Positions 12,093-21,771 of a DNA stretch of 64,000 bases are shown piece by piece. The stretch lies in assembly GCA_028571685.1 (NCBI GenBank), contig CM053143.1, forward strand, positions 138,480,829 to 138,544,828, in the 5' to 3' direction. How positions within the stretch are numbered: position 1 is the stretch's first letter; each line of letters starts with the position of its first letter. The translations under genes and the position numbers were made by a program. The notes below the pieces were generated by a model. It did not search any database and was not told the origin of the DNA. It saw only the letters and a list, made by a program, of their open reading frames with translations. This DNA is from Heterohyrax brucei (lineage: Eukaryota; Chordata; Mammalia; Hyracoidea; Procaviidae).

Positions 12093-12252
12093 TGGAGTCA
12101 TCATGGCATTGTAGTTGAGAGCTTGGTTGCTAACTGAAAGGTTGGAAGTTTGAATCTACCAGCTGTTCCTTGGAACCCCTACAGGGCAGTTCTACTCTGT
12201 CCCATAGGGTCGCTATGACTTCAGATTGACCCAGTGGCAATGAGTTTGTTTA
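12093..12252 (+). repeat. Afrotherian SINE in LINE-1
   Basis: It contains ttgctaactgaaaggttgga, cagttctactctgtccca and tagggtcgctatgactt-type motifs, close to the family consensus, so it is younger than many neighbours. Confidence 0.75.
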
Positions 12253-13974
12253 TCCTGATACTAATACCAGGCTAGGTGGGTAAGGGCTCCATTACGATGT
12301 TGAGCAGGAGAGAGAAACATGGGCAATCTTGCTTTTTTTCCATTCTTTGGGAAAAGGATGCAGTATTCTAAAATTAAATGAAATGTTAGTTTTAGGTATT
12401 TCACAGATGCTCTTTATCACATCAAAGATGTTCCACTTTGCAGACAGTAGACAGGTCTTTTTTTTCCTTACATCTGTGGGTATGAATTTCTCAAGTAACT
12501 TCTTCTGTATCAAGGGATCATAGAATTTTCTCTTTTGTTTATGTAGCTTATGTAATAGCATTTGATTAATTTTCAAGTGTTAAAACAATACAACATTCTT
12601 TGGTAAATTCCTCTTTGACTTGGTATATTATAATTTCATATATTGCTGAATTCATTTGCTAGGCAAGAATACCTGTGTCTTGGTTAACAGTAGATGTTGG
12701 TGTATGTGTGCCTCAATTTTGTCTTCAAGTTTTGGTATCAAGGTTATGCTGCCCACATACAACAAATTAGAAACCATTCCATGCTTTTCTGTTGTCTATT
12801 TTTGCAAAGAGTTTTTGTAATATTGATATTATTCTTCCTTAAATGTTTTATAGAATTTACCAGGGTAGACACCTGGGCCTGACAATTTTGTTGTGAGAGA
12901 AGTTTTAATTACATATTTAACTTCTTTGTAAAATTAAGGATTATTAAAATATTGTATTTATTCTGGTGTCAGTTTTGACAAGTTGTATTTTTCAAGGTAT
13001 GTGTCTGTTTCATCTAAAATGTCGAAATCACTTCCCTAAATTTGTTCACAATATTTCCTTCTTTTCCTTCTATTATCTGTAGAATGTAAGTATTGTCTTT
13101 TTAAGTGACATTTTTATAACTTGTATTTATTTTTTTTATCAATTAACCTTGCTAAGAGTTTTACACATTTATTCATCTTTATAAAGAACCAATTTTCAGC
13201 TTTGTTGGTTTTCTATTTCTCAATATTGTATTTTGAAAATAATATTTGTGTAGTTTCTATTTCATTGATTTTCACACTTGTTATCATATATATTTTGGGT
13301 TTATTGGCTGTTTTTTACTTAGCTTATTAAGAGAAATATCAAATCACTTCTTTTGTACTTTATTTTCTAACATACATAGTTTCAACTTTATTTTTTCTAT
13401 AAGTATCACTTTAGCCATACTTCTTACATTTTGGATACATTTAAAAAATATAATTGTTAAAAATATTTTCTAATGTTCTTTTGTTTCAAGGAAGAGTATA
13501 TTGATTAACTTTCAAATATTTAGGGGACTTTTCTAGAAATATTTTTGTACTGATTTGTAATTTAACTCCACTGTAATCAGATGATATACTCTGAAATATT
13601 TCAATCCTTTGAATTTTATTGAGGCTTGTTTTCTGTCCAAGATATAGTATATCCTCCTGTATGTTTCATTACTGATTTTTATTTTACTTACTCTGTCAAT
13701 TGTTAGAGCAAGGAAACAATTGTTAAAAACAGCAACCACAATTATATTGTTGTCTACTCCATTAAGTCAATTAACTTATACTTTATAGTTGTATTAGAAG
13801 CATGCACATTTAGGCATTTTTTTCCTTCATGAATTATTTTACCACTATGATACACATTTCCTTACATTTAATAATACTCCTTGTCCTGAAGCCTACATTG
13901 CCTGATAGTTTTATAGCCACATCAACTTCCTTATGATTAATGCTTACACGTTTTTCTCATTTTTTAACTTTTAC

Positions 13975-14118
13975 TGTTAAGTGGTTAAGAACTTGACTGC
14001 TAACCAAAATGTTAGAAGTTTGAAGCAACCAGTCATTCCTTGGAAACCCTGTAGGGTAGTTCTGCTCTGTCCTATAGGGTCACTTTGAGACTAAATCAAT
14101 TCAATGGGAATGGTTACT
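13975..14118 (+). repeat. Afrotherian SINE in LINE-1
   Basis: It contains aagtggttaagaacttgact, gctaaccaaaatgttagaag, tccttggaaaccctgtaggg and a diverged 3' core. It interrupts the antisense LINE-1. Confidence 0.7.
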
Positions 14119-14289
14119 TTCTTTCTTTTTTTGGTGAAATCTGTTGAAAGTATTTGGCTTGTAATCAGCATGTAACTGGGTACCATGTTTTTTTCTAACA
14201 GTCTCTCCCTTTATTCAAAGCTTTTAATTCATTTACATTCAATATTATCAGTATAATCAGAGTTCTGTTTATTTATTGCTACATAACAA

Positions 14290-14820
14290 AGTAAATCTTT
14301 CAGGACCTTCATTTGCTGATGTGACATAACTCAAAATGAAAAGAAACAGCTGTGAACATCCATTATGATTGAAATATGAAATGTATGAAGTTTGAATCTA
14401 GGAAAATTGGAAGCTGTCAAAATCAGAATGGAACACTTGAAGATAGTCTAGACATTAGTGGGCTAAAATGAATTGACATTGGCCTTTTGGAATTGGATAA
14501 TCATTTGGTCTACTATGCCAGGAATAAGAAATAGAAGAGGAATGGCAGCAATTCAGTGTCCAAAAGAACACTTCAAGATCTATCCTGAAGTACAATGGTG
14601 TCAGTGGTAACAATCCACAGGGAAGACCAGTCAATGTGACTTATTCAAATTTATGTAGCAACCGCTAATGCCAAAGATGGAGAAATTGAAAAAATTTACA
14701 AGCTTCTGCAGTGTGAAACTGATTGAGCACACAATCAAGATATATTGTAAATTTTTCATTTGGTTCTGTCACCATGAGTCGGATGCAACTTGACAGCACT
14801 TGGCTTGGCATTGTTTCACT
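14290..14820 (+). mobile_element. RTE-type LINE, endonuclease-region fragment
   Basis: It starts with the leader motif tgacataactcaaaatgaaa and runs through the apurinic-endonuclease-like 5' half of the RTE ORF (tttggaattggataatcatt, acttcaagatctatcctgaa). At about 14755 it passes abruptly into the 3' tail motif. Several stops and gaps make it non-functional. Confidence 0.7.
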
Positions 14821-15484
14821 TTTTCACCTGAAATACTCTGTTATTTTATTATACACACATTTTTATGTATATTCTTGAATATATCTACAACAGCTCTTTT
14901 AAAGTATTTAATTTATAATTCCAATACCTAGATCATATTTGGCTCTTTCCTATTGATTGTTTTTATATCCTCCCATGCCATTTTTCAATGTCAGGTCTCT
15001 CAATATGCAACTTTTTCATTATGTAGGAAAAATTCCCAACCTGATATGAAACATCAGTGAAGCTTTTTTCCCTTGCTCTGAGCAAAAAGAATAAGGCAGT
15101 GTCCATTTGACTGGCCCAGACATGGAGGAGTTATTTGTGTGGCTCTCAACATCTAAATGATCTTGGCTTTTAAATGTAGTTTTTCTAGGGTGAATTCTAG
15201 AATCATGGCTTTTCTCACACGTCAAACTTTGTCCATTCCCATGAATTTAGTTATCATCTATGTACTGATGAATTCCAAACTTGTACCTGTAATCCAAACC
15301 TTTCTCTTGAGTTCCAAACCTATATATCCAACTCTGTAAATTCTACTTGAATATCACAAAGGCACTTCCAGGCGCATGTTGAAAACTTAACATGCAGACA
15401 TGCATTCTCTTTCTCCATCTCTCTTCTCTCTCTCTTGTTTTGTGACTTCACAAAACTTAAAGTTTATTTTGAAATATATTTTAA
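14821..15484. other. Unrecognised, possibly old LINE-1-derived DNA
   Basis: A/T-rich sequence with no supported gene. The part near 14870-15010 is weakly LINE-1-like, but I cannot assign it safely. Confidence 0.35.
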
Positions 15485-15690
15485 AGGTAAATTTATATAT
15501 TTAAACATATATACATAGTTTATTTATATGTATAATATATATGTATATGTATAATGTTATTTGTATAATATATATTATATGTTATATGTTGGCTGGCTTT
15601 ATATTATATGTATATGTGTAATATATATTATATTGTTATATGTATATGTTATATGTATAACATATATTATACATATCTTCTTATATTTAT
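15485..15690. repeat. AT-rich palindromic minisatellite
   Basis: Irregular tandem units of the type gttatatgtatatgtgtaat alternate with self-complementary blocks such as aatatatattatat. The region can fold into hairpins or cruciforms. There is no coding content. Confidence 0.8.
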
Positions 15691-15704
15691 TTTAAAATTG
15701 GGAA

Positions 15705-16404
15705 GAGTGATGACAACAAGATGGTGGAGCAGATAGCTCCAAGTTTTTGTTTCCCTAAAAAAAAAAAAAAAAAGACAACAAGCAGAAATGGTAACAATGA
15801 ATGTTTTAGAACTATAAGAAATAATCAGTGATTCACAGAACCAAGTGAACACTGAATCAAGGAAAGGAAACTTAAAATGGTAGGAAGGCTTTACAGCTCT
15901 TTATTTGCACATGCCCCAACCCTTTCCAGTCCAGGTAGCTGGCTTAAAGGTGGCATCCTTCTACCTAGTGTGGGATGCTAGCCCCTGGTTCTGGAGAGAG
16001 CAGAAGATATCTTATTTGCAAAATTGAATTTATTCTAATATGTCTCTGATTATCTAAAAGACTGAGGCAAGGTGCTCATCTCTATTTGACCCATCTTGGA
16101 ACTTACACAAGGCAGAAAAGTCAGGTACTACTGGAAAACACTGTAAGGCAAACTTGTAGCTGCCTAGGGCAAAAAAGAGTGTAATTGACATATACAATGG
16201 AACACTTAAGGCCTGTGAGAAAACATAAGAGAGACATATTTCTTTAGGAAATTGCTTTTTGTTGTGTTTCCTGAAATCAGGTCAATTTTTAATTCACAGC
16301 AAACCTGTGTGATGTGGTAAAGCTGCCCACAGGAATGCATCACTTGGTCTTTGTCCTACAGAGCTACTGGGTAGGTTTGTATGGCCAACTTTTGCACCAC
16401 GAGG
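15705..16404 (+). mobile_element. LINE-1 5' region, left flank of provirus
   Basis: It resembles a sense LINE-1 5' untranslated region (acaacaagatggtggagcag at the start, then an A-run). The element resumes to the right of the provirus at 23889 and reaches ORF1-like text at 24480-24745, so the provirus integrated within this older element. Confidence 0.55.
16399..16404. repeat. Target-site duplication, left copy
   Basis: ACGAGG lies immediately left of the proviral terminal TG on the plus strand and is repeated exactly at 23883-23888. Six base pairs is usual for betaretrovirus-type integrases. Confidence 0.95.
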
Positions 16405-16687
16405 TGTCGCTATCCCCCCGATACCGACCCGCGGCGGAGTGACAGCAACAGACCGACACCACGTCCTCTGGTCTTCAAGCAGAGAGAGAGTTTATTTTCA
16501 GTAGTTCCACTTATATACGGAATGAATCAGCCAATCACTACTGGCCCATGTACGGGCTAGGGCGTGTCCCAGGCATGCGCAGGCAAGATGTTTACTGCTC
16601 TAAGGTCTTTGGGTCTGGGTGTGGCTACAAGCCAAGGCGCCTTCTTTGGGTGCCGCCGCTCAGGGGGTGTGGGGCCGGCTCGCCACA
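16405..16687 (-). repeat. 3' LTR of the provirus
   Basis: The LTR reads TGTGGCGAGC to ATAGCGACA in proviral sense (terminal TG...CA). It is identical in length to the 5' LTR and differs at 8 positions. It keeps the TATATAAG box (16510-16517) and the AATAAA signal (16491-16496). A GATGGCG core present in the 5' LTR reads GAAGGCG here. The polypurine tract precedes it directly at 16688. Confidence 0.97.
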
Positions 16688-16700
16688 TCTCCCCCTTTTA
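16688..16700 (-). other. Polypurine tract
   Basis: In proviral sense TAAAAGGGGGAGA directly abuts the terminal TG of the 3' LTR. This is the expected site and composition for the plus-strand primer of reverse transcription. Confidence 0.95.
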
Positions 16701-16839
16701 CTTTATATATGCATGAAAGTGCCTGTCTTAGGTCATCTCTGGCTAGAGTGCTCCTTACCCGTCATTGGGATACCCCACAGCTTGGTGGGGTCCCTGTCTT
16801 AGGTTGGTAACACCCCCAAGAGAGGTTGCCCGTCTTTGG

Positions 16840-18277
16840 CTATCCTCCCAGCATTTGCAGCCACACTCCAGCTGAAGTTGATGCTGGTTCTTCAGCATTT
16901 GCGATAGCCTGCACCAAAAGCGCCATGTTCATTTGCTGTTGCCTCCTCTGGCGACGAAGGTATAGGATCAACCACAGACCCAGGAAGCATAGGATGCATG
17001 CCAGGGTGCCAGAGCCTGCCCATTCTCGAACAGTATGTAGGGCTGACTGGACCCAGTTCATCAAGGTGACAGCGGTAGAGGTGTCAATACGTGTGGAGTT
17101 TATTACAGCGATCTCGCCTCACAATTAATTGTCCACTTCAGCGGTCCAGTTGCCTAGTAGCTGACGAGACAGTTGTCTGGAGAGACTAGCTGCGCGAGAG
17201 ATATTGTTAAACTGCACAGAAGTAACACAGAGGCCAGGGAACCGCCACTCACAGCCCAGCTGCACCACATGCACTAGGGAGTCTTGGACAAAGTCGAGGC
17301 TTGCGCCAGAGCTGGGCGTAAGAGGGTCGCTCGACCGGCCAAGGGACATATCGGGGTAATCTAGTTACAAGGGCTGTGTGAAATGCAGTAGCATTGCAGC
17401 AGAGGGAGTAAAAACAGGTTGAATTGGTACAGGATATAGGGTGGAACCATTACAAAGAAGAAACATGAAGGGAGGGTAAACACACACGGGGGTAGGAGAA
17501 AAAGTAAGATTTTGGTTAGAGGACTTGTCCTGTAGTGTTAATTCGAAGGATTCAGTGGCATTCCAACACACACTGGCATTTTTAATAATTCCACCCATTA
17601 TCAGGGCCATAGAAGCGTGGGTAAGGCCTGAGTAGGGCTTTGCCAAGTATAGTTGCTGCCAAACATTGTAGCATTGATTCGGGTACCGATAGCTGGGGAG
17701 AAAGTAGAGTAAGGCTTTACTGTCCACTGGAGGCAGAGGCTCTGACAACCTGTCCAGAGACTAGGCCAGTCCCGCGTGCTTTTGCATTTTGGGGCCCATT
17801 GAGGCTATGAGGGGATGCTGCCATTGGCTTTAGGTACCCTGAGCGGTATTTGGCCTTGCAGGAGGGTACCATTTGTTTGAAGGTTGCTACTATTGCTAGG
17901 GGTATCAAACCATCCAGCAGACTGATTATACAGGGTAATGCAACTGGGGTTGTAGTCAGAGCTATCAACTTCTGAACTAAAATTAGTGAGTATATGAAAG
18001 CACAAAAAACCTTGAAGCTTATATTAAGGGGGTGCGGTTCAGGGGCAAAGTCAGCTTGTTGTTTTAGGAAGAGTAGCTCAAGCGAGCTATCGGTTGTGAA
18101 TATGCGGGGAAAGATGGAAGCAGTATGATGCACAGGTAGGGGAAGGGGTAGGACATCTAACAACCCCCACCGGTACTTATCCTGATTTTCTTGGTATTGT
18201 TCAGTCACTGCTTTCCCCAGGGTCACCCCCAGCAGGAGCAGAAGAGGGAGAAGACTTCTCGGCATCTTGCTTCGCAA
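16840..18277 (-). pseudogene. env: env, envelope glycoprotein, multiply broken
   Basis: Env would be the surface/transmembrane glycoprotein. The first segment (from 18277) has a clear signal peptide: basic start, then a leucine-rich core ending near GVTLGKA. The reading frame then changes near 18005, next to a run of six A on the plus strand, and again between about 17805 and 17748. Surface-subunit text continues with many N-x-S/T sites to about 17400. In-frame stops lie at 17365-17367, 17125-17127 and 17119-17121. A transmembrane-subunit part follows (cysteine motif near 17240, membrane anchor LACILCFLGLWLILYL, then a basic cytoplasmic tail) and ends at 16840. No furin-type cleavage site or hydrophobic fusion peptide is visible between the two parts, and that interval is only a few dozen codons, so a central deletion is inferred. 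The 5' end overlaps integrase (18201-18277). Confidence 0.85.
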
Positions 18278-18536
18278 CTGGTCTGGTTAAGCGTTCAGGG
18301 ATCCAGACAGGGTCCTGAGCATCCTGTGGAAATACACATACGGCCCCTCGGGTCCATATCAGCACTGGGTCAGGGTCTTTCCAAGCTCCGGAGAGTATAT
18401 TTTTCCACATGACCTGTGCTTGGGACGCCCCATGGGGGCCCATATGCCTGTCAGCAGCTGAGCGCCCTGTGGTGTCCAACGATAAAAAATTAAGGGTAAA
18501 AAGAGCAAGTGAAAGGCGGTCCCTGGGTGTGCGGCC
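18201..18536 (-). pseudogene. pol: pol, integrase C-terminal domain after internal stop
   Basis: This continues in the same frame as 18537-19589, directly after the stop. It shows the short segment linking core and C-terminal domain, then the betaretrovirus-type DNA-binding domain: a WKNIL motif, the DPVLIW and GAVCVFPQD strand motifs, and WIPERL near the end. It terminates at 18201 and overlaps env by 77 bp. That it follows a single nonsense codon shows the loss of integrase is due to a point change rather than to deletion. Confidence 0.9.
18455..18480 (-). promoter_or_regulatory. Candidate splice acceptor for env mRNA
   Basis: In proviral sense a T-rich run (CTTTTTACCC and TTTTTTAT) is followed by ACCACAG and then G, with the exon starting at 18466, about 190 nt upstream of the env start. 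It would pair with the leader donor at 23535. Not unique: other AG sites exist, so this is a proposal. Confidence 0.35.
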
Positions 18537-19589
18537 TTAGCCAGCTCCCCCCTTTTGTTTGTTCAACATGGTTTTGAGTGTTAGATGGGCCCGCTCTACG
18601 ATGCCTTGGCCTTGGGGGTTGTAGGGGATGCCATGGCTGCAAGTGGTGCCCATTTGTTGTAAGAACTGGTGAAAAGTTTTGGAAGTGTACACGGGTGCAT
18701 TGTCAGTTTTTAGGTGTTTTGGGATTCTCCAGGCAGCCCATGCGGCTAGGCAATGGGTGACGACATCTTTAGTAGACTCTCCAGCGAGCGCTGAGGCACA
18801 AATTAGGCTGGAGGCCGTATCTACTGACACATGAATATATCGAGTCTTGCCAAATTCTGCATAATGTGTGACATCCATTTGCCATATATGCATGGGCTGT
18901 AACCCACATGGATTAACCCCGACGGAGGGTGATGGGCGATAGGGGGCACAAGCAGGACACTGTCGTACAATGGCGCATGCGGCCTCACGGGAGATGCCAA
19001 ATCTACTGGCGAGTGTTTTGGAATTAACATGAAATGTTTTGTGAAAAGCCTGGGCTTGTTCGGCTGCAGTAAGAATGAGGGTGCAGCGCGTCAGTGCTTC
19101 TGCGATGGCACTGCCCTCGGTAATAGGGCCCGGAAGGTTTAAGTGGGCTCTTAAATGCATGATATGAAAAGGGTGTTTTCTGTTCCAGATTAACTGCTGA
19201 ATATTAGAAAAAATTAATCCGACGGGAGAACTTTGGTCAATTTGTCCTGCAGCTTCAAGCCGCTGCACAGCTTGAACTACATAAGCACTGTCAGAAATGA
19301 GATTAAAGGGTGAGTCAATTGTTTGAAAGACATGTTGAACAGCCTGTAATTCTACTACCTGAGCAGAGGCGCCTGGGAACAGATAAAGCTGAGGCTGTCG
19401 GTTAGGAATGTGAATGCTGCCAATGCCTGATTGAGATCCATCAGTGAAGACATTCATGGCTTCAGCTAGCGGCTTACAGGATGTGAACTTTGGAAAAACT
19501 ACTGGGTGAAATTCCATAAACTGTAGAAGGGGTCTTTGGGGTAGTGGTTGTCTATTTGTCCTTGGAAGGTGAACAGTAAGATTGCCCAA
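18537..19589 (-). pseudogene. pol: pol, RNase H and integrase core
   Basis: In the 350-codon frame, RNase H shows D50 in FTDGS, E80 and D100 in ISDSAY; the usual fourth Asp in the GSAIAEA segment reads Glu. Integrase follows: zinc-binding H183/H187 and C211/C214, then the catalytic triad D239, D296, E332, with exactly 35 residues between the last two (D,D-35-E). A TAA at 18537-18539 stops translation before the C-terminal domain. The frame differs from that of the reverse transcriptase by a shift equal to a 1-nt deletion, located within 19499-19600. The domain encodes template-strand removal and strand transfer; in this copy it could not be made as one Pol protein. Confidence 0.93.
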
Positions 19590-20800
19590 TCATCACTGAC
19601 TGATTCAAGTGTTTGAATTTGGTCTTTGGTATATGGTACTACTAGCTTGGAGGGGTAAGACCCAAAGATTTGAACACTATGCTGTAGGCCAATCGATGCT
19701 AATTGTGCCACGGCAGCAGGGTACCAAGAAATACTTTTCCCCGCAGAAATTCGCGGGTGGATCCAATAAAGGGGGCCACCCTGCCATAGGGTTCCTGTGG
19801 GCTGTGTAAGTGAAGGGAGGATACACAGCAGGATGTCTGCTTTGGGATTGCGCCGCTGGAGGGTAGCATTTGCAAGTGCTTGCTCTACCTTTTCTAAGGC
19901 CTGAGCGCCTTCAGCTGTAAGGTGTCTGGGAGACGTTAACTGTGGATCACCTTGTAGGATATCATAAAGGGGTCGTAGGATGTGGTTGGGCAGGCCCAGA
20001 TAGGGGCGTATCCATTGTATGTCTCCTAACAGTTTTTGGAAGTCATTTAGAGTTTTCAGTCCATCTCTTTTTAGGGTAATTTTCTGTGGCTTAATTTGTC
20101 CTGGAGATATGTGTGAACCCAAATACTCAAGGGCATTCCCCATCTGCACCTTTTCAGGTGCGATATGCAGCCCATGGGCTTTTAGGTGGATTGCCAGTGT
20201 GGAAAAAGCCTTTTGAACTTCAGCGTGAGTAGGTGCTGCTAAGAGAATGTCATCCATATAGTGGATACAGTGTACAGAGGGATGAGCATCTCTGACGGGG
20301 GCAATGGCTTTATCTACAAAGATTTGGCACATGGTTGGGCTGTTAGCCATGCCTTGTGGAAGGACTACCCACTCATAGCGTTTGTCAGGGGCAGCATGAT
20401 TGATAGATGGTAAAGTAAAGGCAAATCGAGAGGTATCTTTGGGGTGCAGTGGGGTGGAGAAAAAACAATTTTTGATGTCTATTACTATAATGGGCCAGTT
20501 CTGTGGCAAAGCAGAGAGTACTGGTAAGCCTCTCTGCACAGGCCCCATAACCTCCATAGTAGCATTAATTTCTCTGAGGTCATGCAACAGTCTCCACTGT
20601 CCCGATTTCTTCTGTATGACAAATATAGGAGTATTCCAAGGCGAATTAGACTTTTTTAGATGCCCTAAAGCTAGCTGTTCTACAATGAGTTCCATGGCAG
20701 CATGTAATTTTTGTGTTGGAAGGGGCCACTGAGGTACCCAGACAGGCTGCTCTGATTTCCATTTGATTGTTATTGCCTCAGTGGCCCCTGTGAAAAACCC
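19499..20800 (-). pseudogene. pol: pol, reverse transcriptase
   Basis: The frame is open from the pro-pol shift site at 20794-20800, since no ATG is needed after frameshifting. From the first Met (20695) it shows the SPWNTP and KKSGQWRLLHDLR fingers motifs, catalytic D73 in VIDIKN (the next acidic residue common in relatives is N), LPQGMANSP at 112-120 and YMDD at 146-149. All three catalytic aspartates of the polymerase are present. The frame runs through the thumb/connection region and ends at 19499, because the reading frame moves to that of RNase H near 19590. Length and order fit betaretrovirus Pol. Confidence 0.95.
20721..20800 (-). promoter_or_regulatory. pro-pol -1 frameshift signal
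   Basis: In proviral sense the heptamer G GGT TTT (20800-20794) is in the correct phase of the pro frame (TTG GGT TTT) and slips into the pol frame. Four nucleotides later begins a perfect 14-bp inverted repeat: arms at 20789-20776 (AGGGGCCACTGAGG) and 20734-20721, separated by 41 nt. The pro stop (20770-20772) falls in the loop. X XXY YYZ heptamers followed by a strong stem are the known architecture for retroviral -1 frameshifting. The heptamer phase and the stem are seen directly; activity is inferred. Confidence 0.85.
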
Positions 20801-21222
20801 AATCCTTCTCTTTTGGAGTGTGGGGAAGTTGGTACAGGGCTGGTTCGGCCCTGAGCATGCTTGCCCAGCCCAAAGCTGGGGATATACCCCATATCAGCCA
20901 TAATAGCTTTGGATTGAGGGCTATAGAGTTGTTCGTTTGTGAGATGTAGGTTAAGCTCTGTAAGCACGTCTCGTCCCCACAACGTGACAGGGGTGTTTAG
21001 GACATATGGCTGAAACTGTCCTGCGTGTCCTTCCTCATCTAGCCAATGAAGCTCAGCCGAACTCATTTTTGGGGTCTCTGCATAGCCCAGCCCTCTAAGC
21101 ACTTGCTGGGATATTTGTACAGGCCATTTAGCTGGCCAGTCCCTTTCACTAATTACACTACGGTCTGCTCTGGTATCAAGCAACCCTATAAATTTTCTGC
21201 CATTTACCTTTAGGGTGTACAT
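20770..21222 (-). pseudogene. pro: pro, aspartic protease with G-patch tail
   Basis: The retroviral protease would cleave Gag and Pol polyproteins. The active-site segment reads LLDTRAD (residues 14-20 of this frame) where the family has a Gly between Thr and Ala; GGA to AGA here is a G-to-A change at a CpG (ACC|GGA). Later motifs are intact: LWGRDVL near the C-terminus of the protease fold, then a G-patch (DMGYIPSFGLGKHAQG), a feature of betaretrovirus Pro proteins. It is in the same frame as the dUTPase, separated from it by the stop at 21226-21228. It ends at 20770, past the pro-pol shift site. Confidence 0.92.
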
Positions 21223-21225
21223 AGG

Positions 21226-21771
21226 TCAGCGGTCAAGGTTGAGGGCTAGCATAGTACATGATGGCCCAGTGGACCCGAGATCCTGGTCCCCCCTAATTCT
21301 GTTCTCTGCTGGGAATTGATCATGGTCGCTGCGGAGGACAAGCAACTGAGCAATCTTGTCTCCCGGGGAAACGGCTAAAATTCCTTTTGGGGAAGATATC
21401 ATGATTTTTATAATGCCAGTATAGTCAGGGTCAATTACCCCGGGATGGACTATAATACCCTTTAAGGTGGCCGAGCCGCGACCAATAATCAGCCCCACCG
21501 TACCCGCCTCAAGGGGTCCCGACATGTCAGAGTCGATAGGCTGGGCTCCCATCTGTGGGGTTAGTACAAGTTGGGTGGCGGCACGGAGGTCCAGTCTGGT
21601 GCTGCCGGCAGTTGCCCTTCGGATGGTGGCCATGGCAGTGGCACACCCTGCCCCGGAGGGAGCAGGGACGGCCACTGCACTAGCTGAGGAGGTGCACTGG
21701 TTGCCGGAGTTTGGAGTGCCCCATATATTCGAGGGCCCTGGCGGCGGGGGCCCTGCTGGACGTTTTTTGGC
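21226..21771 (-). pseudogene. pro: pro, dUTPase domain
   Basis: The pro frame opens just after a TAG at 21772-21774 and is entered by -1 shifting at 21762-21768. The product would hydrolyse dUTP to dUMP and limit uracil in viral DNA. Visible trimeric dUTPase motifs are GTVGLIIGRGS (motif 2 region), GVIDPDYTGIIKI (motif 3, with the catalytic Asp) and GDKIAQLLVL (motif 4). An in-frame TGA at 21226-21228, two codons before the Met of the protease, separates it from the protease; a CGA codon there would differ by one CpG transition. A dUTPase at this position marks betaretroviruses. Confidence 0.92.

Larger units (their letters stand above)
11641..14280 (-). mobile_element. LINE-1 ORF2 region, antisense
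   Basis: Recognisable antisense ORF2 text includes caacaccatttgttgaaaaa, ctttccccattgaattatat and ggagagagaaacatgggcaa. Frames are broken throughout. SINEs have inserted at 12093-12252 and 13975-14118. Together with 8285-10235 it probably forms one old insertion. Confidence 0.65.

Noticed and set aside
17717-18005. Continuation of the env signal-peptide frame beyond 18005
   Set aside because: After about 18005 the overlapping frame (17805-18005) carries the N-glycosylation-rich surface sequence, so the long first frame is out of register there.
16840-18277. env as a co-opted, syncytin-like host gene
   Set aside because: Multiple frame changes and stops and no visible cleavage or fusion region exclude a functional envelope in this copy.
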